Of a DNA stretch of 64,000 bases, positions 17,352 to 26,246 are shown in pieces (position 1 is the stretch's first letter; every line of letters begins with the position of its first letter). This DNA is from [Empedobacter] haloabium. GTDB taxonomy: Bacteria; Pseudomonadota; Gammaproteobacteria; Burkholderiales; Burkholderiaceae_D. A program made the position numbers and the translations under genes. A model generated the notes under the pieces. That model saw only the letters and a list, made by a program, of their open reading frames with translations. It searched no databases and was not told the DNA's origin. Location of the stretch: NCBI GenBank assembly GCA_008011715.2, contig CP136508.1, positions 5,704,001-5,768,000 on the forward strand, read 5' to 3'.

Positions 17352-20300
17352 TCAGGCCGCGTGTGGGGCCGCCGCCGGCGCGTTGAAGCTCGCCAGCAGT
17401 GCCGCTTCCTTCTGCTTGGCCGCCTTCAGGTGACGTTCCTTGACGTGGCCATAGCCGCGGATGTCCTCCGGAATCCGCGCGATCGCGACGGCCGTCGCCA
17501 GGTTGTCCACGGTCAGTCGCGGCAGCAGGCCGGCGATGGTGTCGCGGTACGCCGTGATCAGCGCGCGCTCCATCTTGCGCTCGGCCGTGTAGCCGAATAT
17601 GTCGAGCGCCGTGCCGCGCAGGCCTTTCAGCTTGGCCAGCACCTTGAACGCCTGCAGCATCCACGGTCCGAACTCCTGCTTGACCAGGTGGCCATCCTTG
17701 TCGTGCTTGGCCAAAAGCGGCGGCGCCAGGTGGAACTTCACCTTGTAGTCGCCTTCGAACATGCCCTCGATCTTCTGGCGGAAGGCAGGGTCGGTGTGCA
17801 GGCGCGCCACTTCGTATTCGTCCTTGTACGCCATCAGCTTGTACAGGTAACGGGCCACCGCCTCCGTCAGCTTCAGCTGCTTCGGATTGAGGCGGCTTTC
17901 GGCCGCGCGCACCGTCTCGACGAACTCGCGGTACTGCTGCGCATAGCCGGCGTTCTGGTAGGCCGTCAGCAGCTCGATGCGGCGCGTGACGATTTCGTCC
18001 AGCGTCTGGCTGCGCTTGAACTCGATCACCTGGGCCGGAGCCGTCATCTTCGTCACGGCGGCCAGGTCCACGGCGGCGTAGCGGCCCCAGTTGAACGCGG
18101 CCTTGTTGAAGCCGACCGACACGCCATTCAGTTCGATCGCCTTCATCAGCGCCGCTTCCGACAGCGGTACATGGCCCTTCTGGAACGAGTAGCCCAGCAT
18201 GAACATGTTCGTCGCGATCGAGTCGCCCATCAGGGCCGTGGCGATGCGGCCGGCATCGACGAACTCGACCCGGTCGGTACCGCAGGCGCGCAGGATCTCG
18301 CCCTGCGACGACTCGCCCGGGAACTGCCAGTCCGGGTTCTTGACGAAAGCGGCGGTGGTGGCGCCCGTCGAGTTGATCGCGGCCCAGGTGCGGCCCTCGC
18401 CCATGCGCGACAGCGCGTCGCGGCTGGCCGTGACGATCTGGTCGCAGCCGATCACCAGGTCGGCGCTGCCGGTGCCGACGCGGGTGGAATGCAGGTCGCC
18501 CTGGTTGTCCGCCAGGCGCACGTGCGACATGACCGGGCCGCCCTTCTGCGCCAGCCCGCTCATGTCCAGCACGACGGCACCCTTGCCTTCCACGTGCGCG
18601 GCCATCGCCAGGATCTGGCCGACGGTGACAACGCCGGTGCCGCCGATGCCGGTGACGAGGATGCCGTATGGCGTGGCGGTGGATGGCAAGGCCGGCGCGG
18701 GCAGCGCCGGCACCTCGGCATTGCTGCCGGCGGCGGCCTTCTTCGGCTTCTTCAGCTGGCCGCCCTCGACGGTGACGAAGCTGGGGCAGAAGCCGGACAC
18801 GCACGAGTAGTCCTTGTTGCAGCTGGACTGGTTGATCTGGCGCTTGCGCCCCAGCTCCGTTTCCAGCGGCTCCACCGACAGGCAGTTCGACTGCACCGAG
18901 CAGTCGCCGCAGCCCTCGCACACGGCCTCGTTGATCACGGCGCGCTTGGCCGGGTCCGGGAACTCGTTGCGCTTGCGGCGGCGGCGCTTCTCGGAGGCGC
19001 AGGTCTGGTCGTAGATCATGGCCGACACGCCGGGCTTGTCGCGCAGTTCCTTCTGCACGTCCATCAGCTCGGAGCGGTGGCGCACCGTGACCCCGGGCGC
19101 CCAGGCGTAATCGTCCGGGTATTTGTCCGGATCGTCGGTGACGACGATGATCGGCGTGACGCCTTCGGCCGCGATCTGGCGCGAGATCATGCCCGGGTCG
19201 AGCGGACCGTCGACGTTCTGGCCGCCCGTCATCGCGACGGCGTCGTTGTACAGGATCTTGTAGGTGATGTTGACCTTGGCCGCCACCGCCGCGCGAATCG
19301 CCAGGATGCCGGAGTGGAAGTAGGTGCCGTCGCCCAGGTTGGTGAAGACGTGCTTTTCGTTGGTGAACGGCGCCTGCCCCACCCAGGTGACGCCCTCCGC
19401 GCCCATGTGCGTGAAGGTGGACGTCTCGCGGTCCATCCACAGCACCATGTAGTGACAGCCGATGCCGGCCAGCGCGCGCGAACCTTCCGGCACCTTGGTC
19501 GACGTGTTGTGCGGGCAGCCGGAGCAGAAGAACGGCGTGCGGTCGGTCTGCGGGTTCGGCTTGGCCGGTACCGTTTTCAGCACCAGTTCCTTCGCTTCCA
19601 GGTAGGCGATGCGCTCCTTGACGCGCGCCGCCACCGGATGGCCGTCGCAGTAGTGCGAGATGCGGCTGGCGATCGCGCGGGCGATCTGCGCCGGGTTCAG
19701 CTCATACGTGGCCGGCAGCAGCCAGTCGCCGTGACCCGAGCGGTGCTTGTTCGACCATTCGCCGGTGTCGTCGAACTTGCCGACCACGCGCGGACGCTCG
19801 CCGTCCGGCAGGTTGTACAGCTCTTCCTTCAGCGCATATTCGAGGATCTGGCGCTTTTCCTCGACGACGATGATCTCGTCCAGGCCGCGCGCGAATTCAT
19901 GCACCCCGTCCGCTTCCAGCGGCCAGGTCATGCCGATCTTGTACAGGCGGATGCCGATGTCGGCGGCTGCCTGCTCGTCGATGCCCAGGTCGGCCAGCGC
20001 CTGGCGCGTGTCCAGGTACGATTTGCCGGCCGTGATGATGCCGATCTTCGGCTTCGGGCTGTCCCAGATGATCTTGTTGAGCTTGTTGGCCCGCGCATAC
20101 GCCAGCGCGGCATACCATTTATAGCTGTTCATCCGCACTTCCTGGTCCAGCACCGCATCGGGCCAGCGGATGTTCAGGCCACCGGGTGGCAGCTCGAAGT
20201 CGTCCGGCATGGCGATCTGCACGCGGTCCGGGTCGAAGTCGACGACGGCGCCGGACTCGATGATGTCGGTCACGCACTTCATCGCCACCCACAGGCCCGT

Positions 20301-20909
20301 GTAGCGACTCATCGCCCAGCCGTGCAGGCCATAGTCGATGTATTCCTGCACGGAGGACGGGTACAGCACCGGGATGCCGCAGGCGGCCAGGATGTGGTCG
20401 GACTGGTGCGCGGTGGAGGAGGATTTGGCCGCATGGTCGTCGCCGGCCAGCACCAGCACGCCGCCGTGCTTGGCCGAGCCGGCGTTGTTGGCGTGCTTGA
20501 ACACGTCGCCGCAGCGGTCCACGCCGGGGCCTTTGCCGTACCACATGGAGAAGACGCCGTCGTACTTCGCGTCCTGGAACAGATTCGTTTGCTGGGTGCC
20601 CCAGACGGCGGTGGCCGCGAGGTCTTCGTTCATCCCCGGGTGGAACTTGACGTGATGGGCATCGAGGTGTTTCTTCGCCTTCATCGCCGTCATGTCGACG
20701 CTGGTCACGGGGGACCCGCGGTAGCCGGTGATGTAACCCGCGGTGTTCAGGCCGGCCTTGAGGTCGCGTTCGCGCTGCATCATCGGCAGGCGGATCAGCG
20801 CCTGCGTGCCGGTCATGAAGGCGCGGCCGCGTTCGAGCGTCCACTTGTCGTCCAGGGTGATGTCGTGTGCGGGCGCGCCTAGCTCCGTACCCTTGTGAGG
20901 TGCGTTCAT
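17352..20909 (-). CDS. Fused indolepyruvate-type 2-oxoacid:ferredoxin oxidoreductase
   Basis: 1185 aa from ATG 20909 (MNAPHKG), chosen because GGAG lies 9 nt upstream; an in-frame start at 20936 adds only nine residues. The first ~400 residues resemble the pyrimidine-binding/alpha part. A TPP-binding region follows, with GIGCHYMVLWMDR, HMGAEG and NLGDGTYFHSG. A Cys cluster (CEGCGDC, then CNKDYSCVSGFCP) should bind Fe-S. The gamma domain begins at GIGGTGVVTVGQILAMAA. The enzyme decarboxylates aryl-pyruvates to acyl-CoA with electron transfer to ferredoxin. Hpd lies upstream on the same strand, which supports a role in Phe/Tyr/Trp breakdown. Single-chain fusions of this kind occur in aerobic proteobacteria. 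Confidence 0.9.
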   Translation of the reverse strand: MNAPHKGTELGAPAHDITLDDKWTLERGRAFMTGTQALIRLPMMQRERDLKAGLNTAGYITGYRGSPVTSVDMTAMKAKKHLDAHHVKFHPGMNEDLAATAVWGTQQTNLFQDAKYDGVFSMWYGKGPGVDRCGDVFKHANNAGSAKHGGVLVLAGDDHAAKSSSTAHQSDHILAACGIPVLYPSSVQEYIDYGLHGWAMSRYTGLWVAMKCVTDIIESGAVVDFDPDRVQIAMPDDFELPPGGLNIRWPDAVLDQEVRMNSYKWYAALAYARANKLNKIIWDSPKPKIGIITAGKSYLDTRQALADLGIDEQAAADIGIRLYKIGMTWPLEADGVHEFARGLDEIIVVEEKRQILEYALKEELYNLPDGERPRVVGKFDDTGEWSNKHRSGHGDWLLPATYELNPAQIARAIASRISHYCDGHPVAARVKERIAYLEAKELVLKTVPAKPNPQTDRTPFFCSGCPHNTSTKVPEGSRALAGIGCHYMVLWMDRETSTFTHMGAEGVTWVGQAPFTNEKHVFTNLGDGTYFHSGILAIRAAVAAKVNITYKILYNDAVAMTGGQNVDGPLDPGMISRQIAAEGVTPIIVVTDDPDKYPDDYAWAPGVTVRHRSELMDVQKELRDKPGVSAMIYDQTCASEKRRRRKRNEFPDPAKRAVINEAVCEGCGDCSVQSNCLSVEPLETELGRKRQINQSSCNKDYSCVSGFCPSFVTVEGGQLKKPKKAAAGSNAEVPALPAPALPSTATPYGILVTGIGGTGVVTVGQILAMAAHVEGKGAVVLDMSGLAQKGGPVMSHVRLADNQGDLHSTRVGTGSADLVIGCDQIVTASRDALSRMGEGRTWAAINSTGATTAAFVKNPDWQFPGESSQGEILRACGTDRVEFVDAGRIATALMGDSIATNMFMLGYSFQKGHVPLSEAALMKAIELNGVSVGFNKAAFNWGRYAAVDLAAVTKMTAPAQVIEFKRSQTLDEIVTRRIELLTAYQNAGYAQQYREFVETVRAAESRLNPKQLKLTEAVARYLYKLMAYKDEYEVARLHTDPAFRQKIEGMFEGDYKVKFHLAPPLLAKHDKDGHLVKQEFGPWMLQAFKVLAKLKGLRGTALDIFGYTAERKMERALITAYRDTIAGLLPRLTVDNLATAVAIARIPEDIRGYGHVKERHLKAAKQKEAALLASFNAPAAAPHAA

Positions 20910-20943
20910 GGGGTTTGTCTCCAATATTTTCTTCAAAGTGCCA

Positions 20944-20987
20944 AAGCCGGCGCCCCTTCTGACGAGGGGCTGCCGGCTTGTTTTTTT
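20944..20987 (+). terminator. Strong hairpin plus T7, oriented on the plus strand
   Basis: The stem AAGCCGGCGCCCCT pairs with AGGGGC(T)GCCGGCTT around a 7-nt loop, with one bulged T, and is followed by seven T at 20981-20987. The T-run is on the plus strand although both neighbouring genes are on the minus strand. Read on the minus strand the stem is followed only by TTTGG, so any termination of hpd there would be weaker. Confidence 0.7.
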
Positions 20988-20989
20988 CT

Positions 20990-21052
20990 AACCCAAGACC
21001 AAAAACTGGGGTCAGATCCGCCGGGTCTGACCCCGGCAGTTGCTTCTGGGTT
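20990..21052. repeat. GGGGTC 12-3-12 palindrome with ACCCA/TGGGT ends (copy 1)
   Basis: The core is GGGGTCAGATCC (21008-21019), loop GCC, and GGGTCTGACCCC (21023-21034), with one T-G wobble. Outer inverted ends AACCCA (20990-20995) and TGGGTT (21047-21052) frame a 63-nt unit. The same frame recurs at 29659 and 29830. Confidence 0.82.
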
Positions 21053-21056
21053 TATC

Positions 21057-22187
<1,131 letters not shown>

Positions 22188-22241
22188 GTGCGTCTCCTAT
22201 ATCAGAATGACGCACAGTATAGACCTCGTTTGAAAGAATTA

Positions 22242-22255
22242 AATTGCAAACAATT
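22242..22255. promoter_or_regulatory. Candidate operator dyad 1 between hpd and the Lrp-type gene
   Basis: AATTGCAAACAATT has perfect 5-nt inverted ends (AATTG and CAATT). It lies in the AT-rich centre of the divergent intergenic region and shares the TTG..CAA half-site pattern with the dyad at 22276. Confidence 0.45.
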
Positions 22256-22275
22256 CCCAAGAATAGGCCTTTTGA

Positions 22276-22288
22276 GCAATAATATTGC
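22276..22288. promoter_or_regulatory. Candidate operator dyad 2 near the Lrp-type gene start
   Basis: GCAATAATATTGC is a perfect 6-1-6 palindrome 26 nt before the regulator's ATG, the position expected for autoregulation. Binding by the adjacent regulator is inferred from context only. Confidence 0.45.
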
Positions 22289-22314
22289 GATAACAAACAT
22301 CCAAAGAGGGATTT

Positions 22315-22836
22315 ATGACCAAGATCGCGCTCGACAAAACCGACCGCAAAATCCTCGGCATCTTGCAGGCCGACGGCCGCCTGTCCAACCAGGACGTGGC
22401 CGAGCAGGTCAGCCTGTCGCCGTCGCCGTGCCTGCGCCGCATCAAGCGCCTGGAAGAGGAAGGCGTCATCCGCCAGTACGTCGCGCTGCTGGACCCGGAC
22501 AAGATCGGCCTGGGCCTGCTGGCCTACGTCAACGTACGGCTGGAAAAGCACAGCGACGCGGCCGCGCACAGCAATGCCCGCGCGCTGGGCGCCCTGCCCG
22601 GCACGGCCTCGCCGCGCGAGGACTTCGCCGTCGCCGTCGAGCAGTGGCCGGAAGTGGTGGCCTGCTATGCGATGACGGGCGAGATGGACTACCTGCTGCG
22701 CGTGCACGTGGAAGACATGGACCACTTCTCGCGCTTCATGATGGCGACCTTGCTGCGCCACCCATCCGTGCTGGACGTGAAGTCGAGCTTTGCGCTGCAG
22801 CGCATCAAGGACACGACGGCGCTGCCGCTGGTGTAA
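22315..22836 (+). CDS. Lrp/AsnC-family transcriptional regulator
   Basis: 173 aa. An N-terminal winged helix-turn-helix (about 8-60; LDKTDRKILGILQADGRLS, then NQDVAEQVSLSPSPCLRRIK) is followed by the RAM/AsnC ligand-binding domain. Lrp proteins are usually 150-160 aa. This one has an extra Ala/Arg-rich stretch at about residues 81-103, between LEKHS and FAVAVEQWPEV, within the first part of the effector domain. ATG 22315 has GAGGG at 5-7 nt. Divergence from hpd suggests it controls hpd in response to an aromatic amino acid or keto acid; this is inference. Confidence 0.92.
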   Translation: MTKIALDKTDRKILGILQADGRLSNQDVAEQVSLSPSPCLRRIKRLEEEGVIRQYVALLDPDKIGLGLLAYVNVRLEKHSDAAAHSNARALGALPGTASPREDFAVAVEQWPEVVACYAMTGEMDYLLRVHVEDMDHFSRFMMATLLRHPSVLDVKSSFALQRIKDTTALPLV

Positions 22837-22845
22837 GGCCGCGTA

Positions 22846-23787
22846 TCAGTGCCGCGCTGCGCTGGCCGCCACGAGGAAGTCGGCGAAATGGCGCGTCATC
22901 GGCATTCCCGTCAACGGCTCGAGGAACAGGAACTGGCCCTGCGGGTTGACCTCGAGCCAGACGAATTCACCGTTGGGGTCCTGTTTCAGGTCGACCACGC
23001 CCATCTTCAGGTCCAGCGCGTCGAGCACCTGCCTGACCTGCGCGTGCAACGCCGCCGGCACGTCCCACGCAGTGACGGGCACCGACAGGTCGGCGCGCCA
23101 GTCCAGCGCATCGGTATCGATCGCCGCGGCCCATGAACGTTCGCCAAAACAGTTGAGCCGGATATGGCGGCAGCCGGGAATGTATTCCTGGTAGACGGCG
23201 GGACAGGCCGCAAACGACGCCTCGTCGATGCCGGCCGGATCGTCCAGGAAGCGCGTGAACAGCAGCGGCTCCGACACCCCGACCACGGGCTTGACGATGA
23301 CTCTGCCATTCACCGCGCGGTACAGCTCCAGCACGTCCTGGCGGCGCTGCGTGACGACGGTGCGCGGCACGCGGAAGCCGTGCCGGCTGGCGACAGCCAA
23401 TTGCAGGAACTTGTCGGCGGCGCGCACCGTGGCGGCCGGCGACGACACCCACGCACCATCGAAGCCGGCGGAGAACATCCCCATCATCGTGCCGCGACAC
23501 TCGACGTCGATCAGCGCCCCGTGCTCGCCTGGCGTGGCCACGTTCAGCTGCTGCTTCGGCTGGGGGCGGCGCCACCAGATGGCGCCGACGTCGGCCAGGT
23601 CGATGGGATCGCCCTCGCGGCAGCGCAGGCTGACCCGCGCGCGGCCTGTGTCGAACCGCCACGATATGGCGGGGGAATGGGCGATCAGGTCGGTTTCGAA
23701 CAGGGCGCACGGCTGGCCGCGCGCGTGCAGTTCGCGCTGGACCATCAGCGCATGCAAGTCGTCCTTGCCCGTCACGATCAGTATCAT
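22846..23787 (-). CDS. MvdC/MvdD-like ATP-grasp ligase, candidate RiPP (graspetide-type) maturase
   Basis: 313 aa from ATG 23787 with GAAGG upstream. The pre-ATP-grasp part has IWWRRPQP at 70-77, like the W-Y/W-R-R-P motif of microviridin-type ligases. Candidate ATP-grasp residues are Lys126 (RAADKFLQLA), Lys166 (VIVKPVVG) and Glu201 (YQEYIPG). A HIRLNCFG...DWR block at 208-231 resembles the D-x-R region of these ligases, with His at the usual Asp position. LEVNPQGQFLFLEPLTGMP at 278-296 corresponds to the family's E-x-N-P-x-G-Q and T-G-L/M-P signature. Such ligases form ester or amide links between Asp/Glu and Ser/Thr/Lys side chains of a precursor peptide. The small gene just upstream (23853-24083) is the likely substrate. 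RimK-like ligases are the main alternative. Confidence 0.82.
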   Translation of the reverse strand: MILIVTGKDDLHALMVQRELHARGQPCALFETDLIAHSPAISWRFDTGRARVSLRCREGDPIDLADVGAIWWRRPQPKQQLNVATPGEHGALIDVECRGTMMGMFSAGFDGAWVSSPAATVRAADKFLQLAVASRHGFRVPRTVVTQRRQDVLELYRAVNGRVIVKPVVGVSEPLLFTRFLDDPAGIDEASFAACPAVYQEYIPGCRHIRLNCFGERSWAAAIDTDALDWRADLSVPVTAWDVPAALHAQVRQVLDALDLKMGVVDLKQDPNGEFVWLEVNPQGQFLFLEPLTGMPMTRHFADFLVAASAARH

Positions 23788-23806
23788 GGGTGCAGACCTT
23801 CGGGGA

Positions 23807-23828
23807 GCGTAGCGCCGTGGCGCTACGC
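23807..23828 (-). promoter_or_regulatory. Perfect hairpin between precursor-like gene and ATP-grasp gene
   Basis: GCGTAGCGCC (23807-23816) and GGCGCTACGC (23819-23828) pair perfectly with 2 nt between them. No T-tract follows. It sits 25 nt beyond the precursor-like stop and 20 nt before the ligase start, a position suited to attenuating or stabilising the upstream message so that peptide exceeds enzyme. Confidence 0.6.
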
Positions 23829-23852
23829 GGTGGAGAAAATGCGGCCGGCGCG

Positions 23853-24083
23853 TTACGCCATGACGCCGCAATCGTCGGCGCAACCGTAGCTGCACGTCGT
23901 GGCGGCGCGCAGGCCCTGCGGTGCGCCGATCGCCACGCCCGTCAGGGTGCGCGCATTCTCTTCCCATTGACGCAGCTCTTCCGGCCCGCGCACCTCGATG
24001 TAGCCCTGCGGCTGCATCATCAGCACGACCGGCTTGCCGTCGGTTTTCATCTGTTTTTCATCGAATTTTTCGCCTAATTTCAT
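23853..24083 (-). CDS. Precursor-like small peptide, candidate RiPP substrate
   Basis: 76 aa. ATG 24083 has a strong AGGGAG Shine-Dalgarno 5 nt upstream. Residues 1-58 are a hydrophilic leader-like part with GKPVVLMMQPQGYIEVRGP and a short predicted helix (EELRQWEENAR). The C-terminal part, TTCSYGCADDCGVMA (62-76), is different in character: three Cys, Thr62, Thr63, Ser65 as possible donors and Asp70, Asp71 as possible acceptors for side-chain crosslinks. There is no signal peptide. The ATP-grasp ligase gene follows 65 nt downstream on the same strand. I do not recognise the family; substrate status is inferred from size, composition and context. Confidence 0.72.
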   Translation of the reverse strand: MKLGEKFDEKQMKTDGKPVVLMMQPQGYIEVRGPEELRQWEENARTLTGVAIGAPQGLRAATTCSYGCADDCGVMA

Positions 24084-24088
24084 GACAT

Positions 24089-24094
24089 CTCCCT
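24089..24094 (-). promoter_or_regulatory. Strong ribosome binding site of the precursor-like gene
   Basis: AGGGAG on the minus strand, 5 nt before ATG 24083. It is stronger than the GAAGG site of the downstream ligase gene, which fits higher peptide output. The 205-nt region above it (24084-24288) also holds a small dyad, GTCGCG and CGCGAC around 8 nt, at 24224-24243. I see no clear promoter. Confidence 0.6.
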
Positions 24095-24288
24095 ATCGGT
24101 TTCGGTTTGCATCCCGGGGGTACGGCGTACCGCTTCCAGGTCTGCAACGTCATGGTGCGCCGGCGGCGCGGCGCTGTCTGTCGGCGAGATGTCGTGACGT
24201 TGTCGAGGCTGTTTGATGCAAACGTCGCGGGTTGTAACGCGACAGTTGCGCTCGTGCTTGTGTCAGCCCAATCCGGGACAGTGCCGGA

Positions 24289-24963
24289 TTATTCTTTTGG
24301 CGTGCGCCGCGGCAGCTTGCCCCACAGCTTGGTGGCGCGCCGCACGTTGGCCTTCAGGGCGTAGTCCAGCGTGGCCAGCTGCTCCTGCATCGCCTCCTGC
24401 AGCACGCTGGCCGGATTGGCGGGCCCCAGCTTCAGGTAGGCATCCGCCTCGCCGTAGTCGCGCTGGATTTCCATCCCGGCCTTCTTGGCGATGTGCATCA
24501 TGGTCTGGTTCGACGACAGGCAGTGCATGTACAGCACGTCCACGTCGTGGTTGCGGCACACGATGGCGGCCCGCTCGAACAGCTTGGAGCCGATGCCAAG
24601 CCCGCGCGCCGACTTCAGCACCGACACGCCGAACTCCGCCACCCGGTCCTTCTCCGTCTTGCCCTCGCTGCCGGCCTGGCGCGGCGCGAAGGCCAGGTGA
24701 CCGACGGCCGCCAGCCGGAACACCCGGTTGTAGACGCCGAACACCATGTCGCGCTGGAAGTCGATGCCCTCGACGTACTTCGTGACCTGCTCGTCGCCCA
24801 TGTAGGAACCGAAGCGCAGGATGCGGTCGGAGCGCTCCAGCGACAGGAAATGGCGCAGCATGCGGCGCCGGTCGCGCTCGCCCAGCGCCTTCACCGGGAT
24901 GGTCTCGCGCCCCTTGTTGAACCAGCGCTCGAGCGGGTTGCGGAACAGGTTCAGGCGCGTCAT
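24289..24963 (-). CDS. GNAT-family N-acetyltransferase
   Basis: 224 aa. The acetyl-CoA binding core is visible: FGVSVLKSARGLGIGSKLFERA contains the R/Q-x-x-G-x-G/A motif (ARGLGIG), followed by LYMHCLSSNQTMMHIAKKAGM, the usual GNAT strand-helix end. The first ~80 residues are specific to this subgroup. Its start overlaps the cca stop by 4 nt (ATGA), so the two are translationally coupled. The acceptor substrate is unknown. Confidence 0.87.
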   Translation of the reverse strand: MTRLNLFRNPLERWFNKGRETIPVKALGERDRRRMLRHFLSLERSDRILRFGSYMGDEQVTKYVEGIDFQRDMVFGVYNRVFRLAAVGHLAFAPRQAGSEGKTEKDRVAEFGVSVLKSARGLGIGSKLFERAAIVCRNHDVDVLYMHCLSSNQTMMHIAKKAGMEIQRDYGEADAYLKLGPANPASVLQEAMQEQLATLDYALKANVRRATKLWGKLPRRTPKE

Positions 24964-26240
24964 GTCGCGCTCTCGCCGGCCGCCATCGCCGCGTCGTCAT
25001 CGGCCCCGTCGTCCTGCCGCAGCGCCTCGCGCACGGCGCGCACGCGCGCGTTGCGTACCATCTCCGGGATCCGGTCCGGCCGCTCGGACAGCCCCTGCGC
25101 GATGGCACCGGCATCCACCGCCCGGGCGGCGGCCAGCGCCGTCTCCAGATAGGCGCGCTGCGGGAATGGCCGGTCGGCGAAGCTGGCCGTGGCGCCGACA
25201 CGGCCGCGCGCGTCGCATTCGCACGCCAGCAGCAGCTGCGTGAAGCGGGCCGGCTTGCGGAAACCGTCGCAACGCTCGAGCAGCGTAACGATGGTGCGGC
25301 AGCGCAGTTCCTGCGCGCGCGCCACGTTGCCGTGCTCGCGCGCCGTCATGATGGCGAGATCGCGGCAATCGGTCGGCACTTTCAGGCGCGCACAGACGTC
25401 CTTGACCAGCTGGACGCCCAGGCCCTCGTGCCCGTGATGCGCCGGCCACTGGTCGGCCGGCGTGACGCCCTTGCCCAGGTCGTGCAGCAGCGCGGCGAAG
25501 CGTACCGGCAGCTCATGGCCCCGGGCGGCGGCGTAGTCGACCACCTGCTCCATGTGGATGCCCGTGTCCACCTCCGGATGCCAGCGTTCCGGCTGCGGCA
25601 CGCCCCACAGGCGGTCCAGCTCGGGCACGATGCGCGCCAGCGCGCCGCAGCCGCGCAGCACCTGCAGCATGCGCGAAGGCCGCGCCTCCATCAGGCCGCG
25701 CGACAGCTCCTGCCACACGCGTTCCGGCACCAGCGCATCCACCTCGCCGGCCTCCACCATCGTGCGCATCAGCGCATTGGTCTCCGGCGCCACCGTGAAG
25801 TCGGTGAAGCGCGCGGCAAAGCGTGCCAGGCGCAGGATGCGCACCGGGTCTTCCGCGAACGCTTCCGAGACGTGGCGGAACACCTTGGCCTGGATGTCGC
25901 GCTGGCCGCCGAACGGGTCGGACAAGGTGCCATCCTCGGCCCGGGCGATCGCATTGATGGTCAGGTCGCGCCGCACCAGGTCTTCCTCCAGCGTCACGTC
26001 CGGGGAGGTGTGGAACACGAAGCCCTTGTAGCCCGGCGCCGTCTTGCGCTCGGTGCGCGCCAGCGCGTATTCCTCCTGCGTGTCGGGATGCAGGAACACG
26101 GGGAAGTCTTTGCCGACGGGGCGGAAGCCCTGGCGCAGCATGTCCTCGGGCGTGGCGCCGACGACCACGTGGTCGCGGTCCTTGACGGGCAATCCCAGCA
26201 GCTCGTCGCGCACGGCACCGCCCACGATATAGGTTTTCAT
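24960..26240 (-). CDS. cca: Multifunctional CCA tRNA nucleotidyltransferase
   Basis: 426 aa. Class II nucleotidyltransferase head with MKTYIVGGAVRDELLG and the catalytic DRDHVVVG Asp pair. RRDLTINAIAR and EDPVRILRLARFAARF are the family's second and neck motifs. The C-terminal HD domain has LLHDLGKG, as in the long proteobacterial Cca forms with phosphodiesterase and phosphatase activity. It adds or repairs the 3' CCA of tRNA. It is probably co-transcribed with GST upstream (6-nt gap) and GNAT downstream. Confidence 0.96.
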   Translation of the reverse strand: MKTYIVGGAVRDELLGLPVKDRDHVVVGATPEDMLRQGFRPVGKDFPVFLHPDTQEEYALARTERKTAPGYKGFVFHTSPDVTLEEDLVRRDLTINAIARAEDGTLSDPFGGQRDIQAKVFRHVSEAFAEDPVRILRLARFAARFTDFTVAPETNALMRTMVEAGEVDALVPERVWQELSRGLMEARPSRMLQVLRGCGALARIVPELDRLWGVPQPERWHPEVDTGIHMEQVVDYAAARGHELPVRFAALLHDLGKGVTPADQWPAHHGHEGLGVQLVKDVCARLKVPTDCRDLAIMTAREHGNVARAQELRCRTIVTLLERCDGFRKPARFTQLLLACECDARGRVGATASFADRPFPQRAYLETALAAARAVDAGAIAQGLSERPDRIPEMVRNARVRAVREALRQDDGADDDAAMAAGESAT

Positions 26241-26246
26241 CGCTGC

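Noticed and set aside
16956..20882. A 1308-codon open frame on the plus strand opposite the oxidoreductase and S41 genes
   Set aside because: Composition is Arg/Ala/His/Gln/Val-rich with no domain pattern, as expected for the antisense of high-GC genes. The opposite strand encodes clearly conserved proteins.
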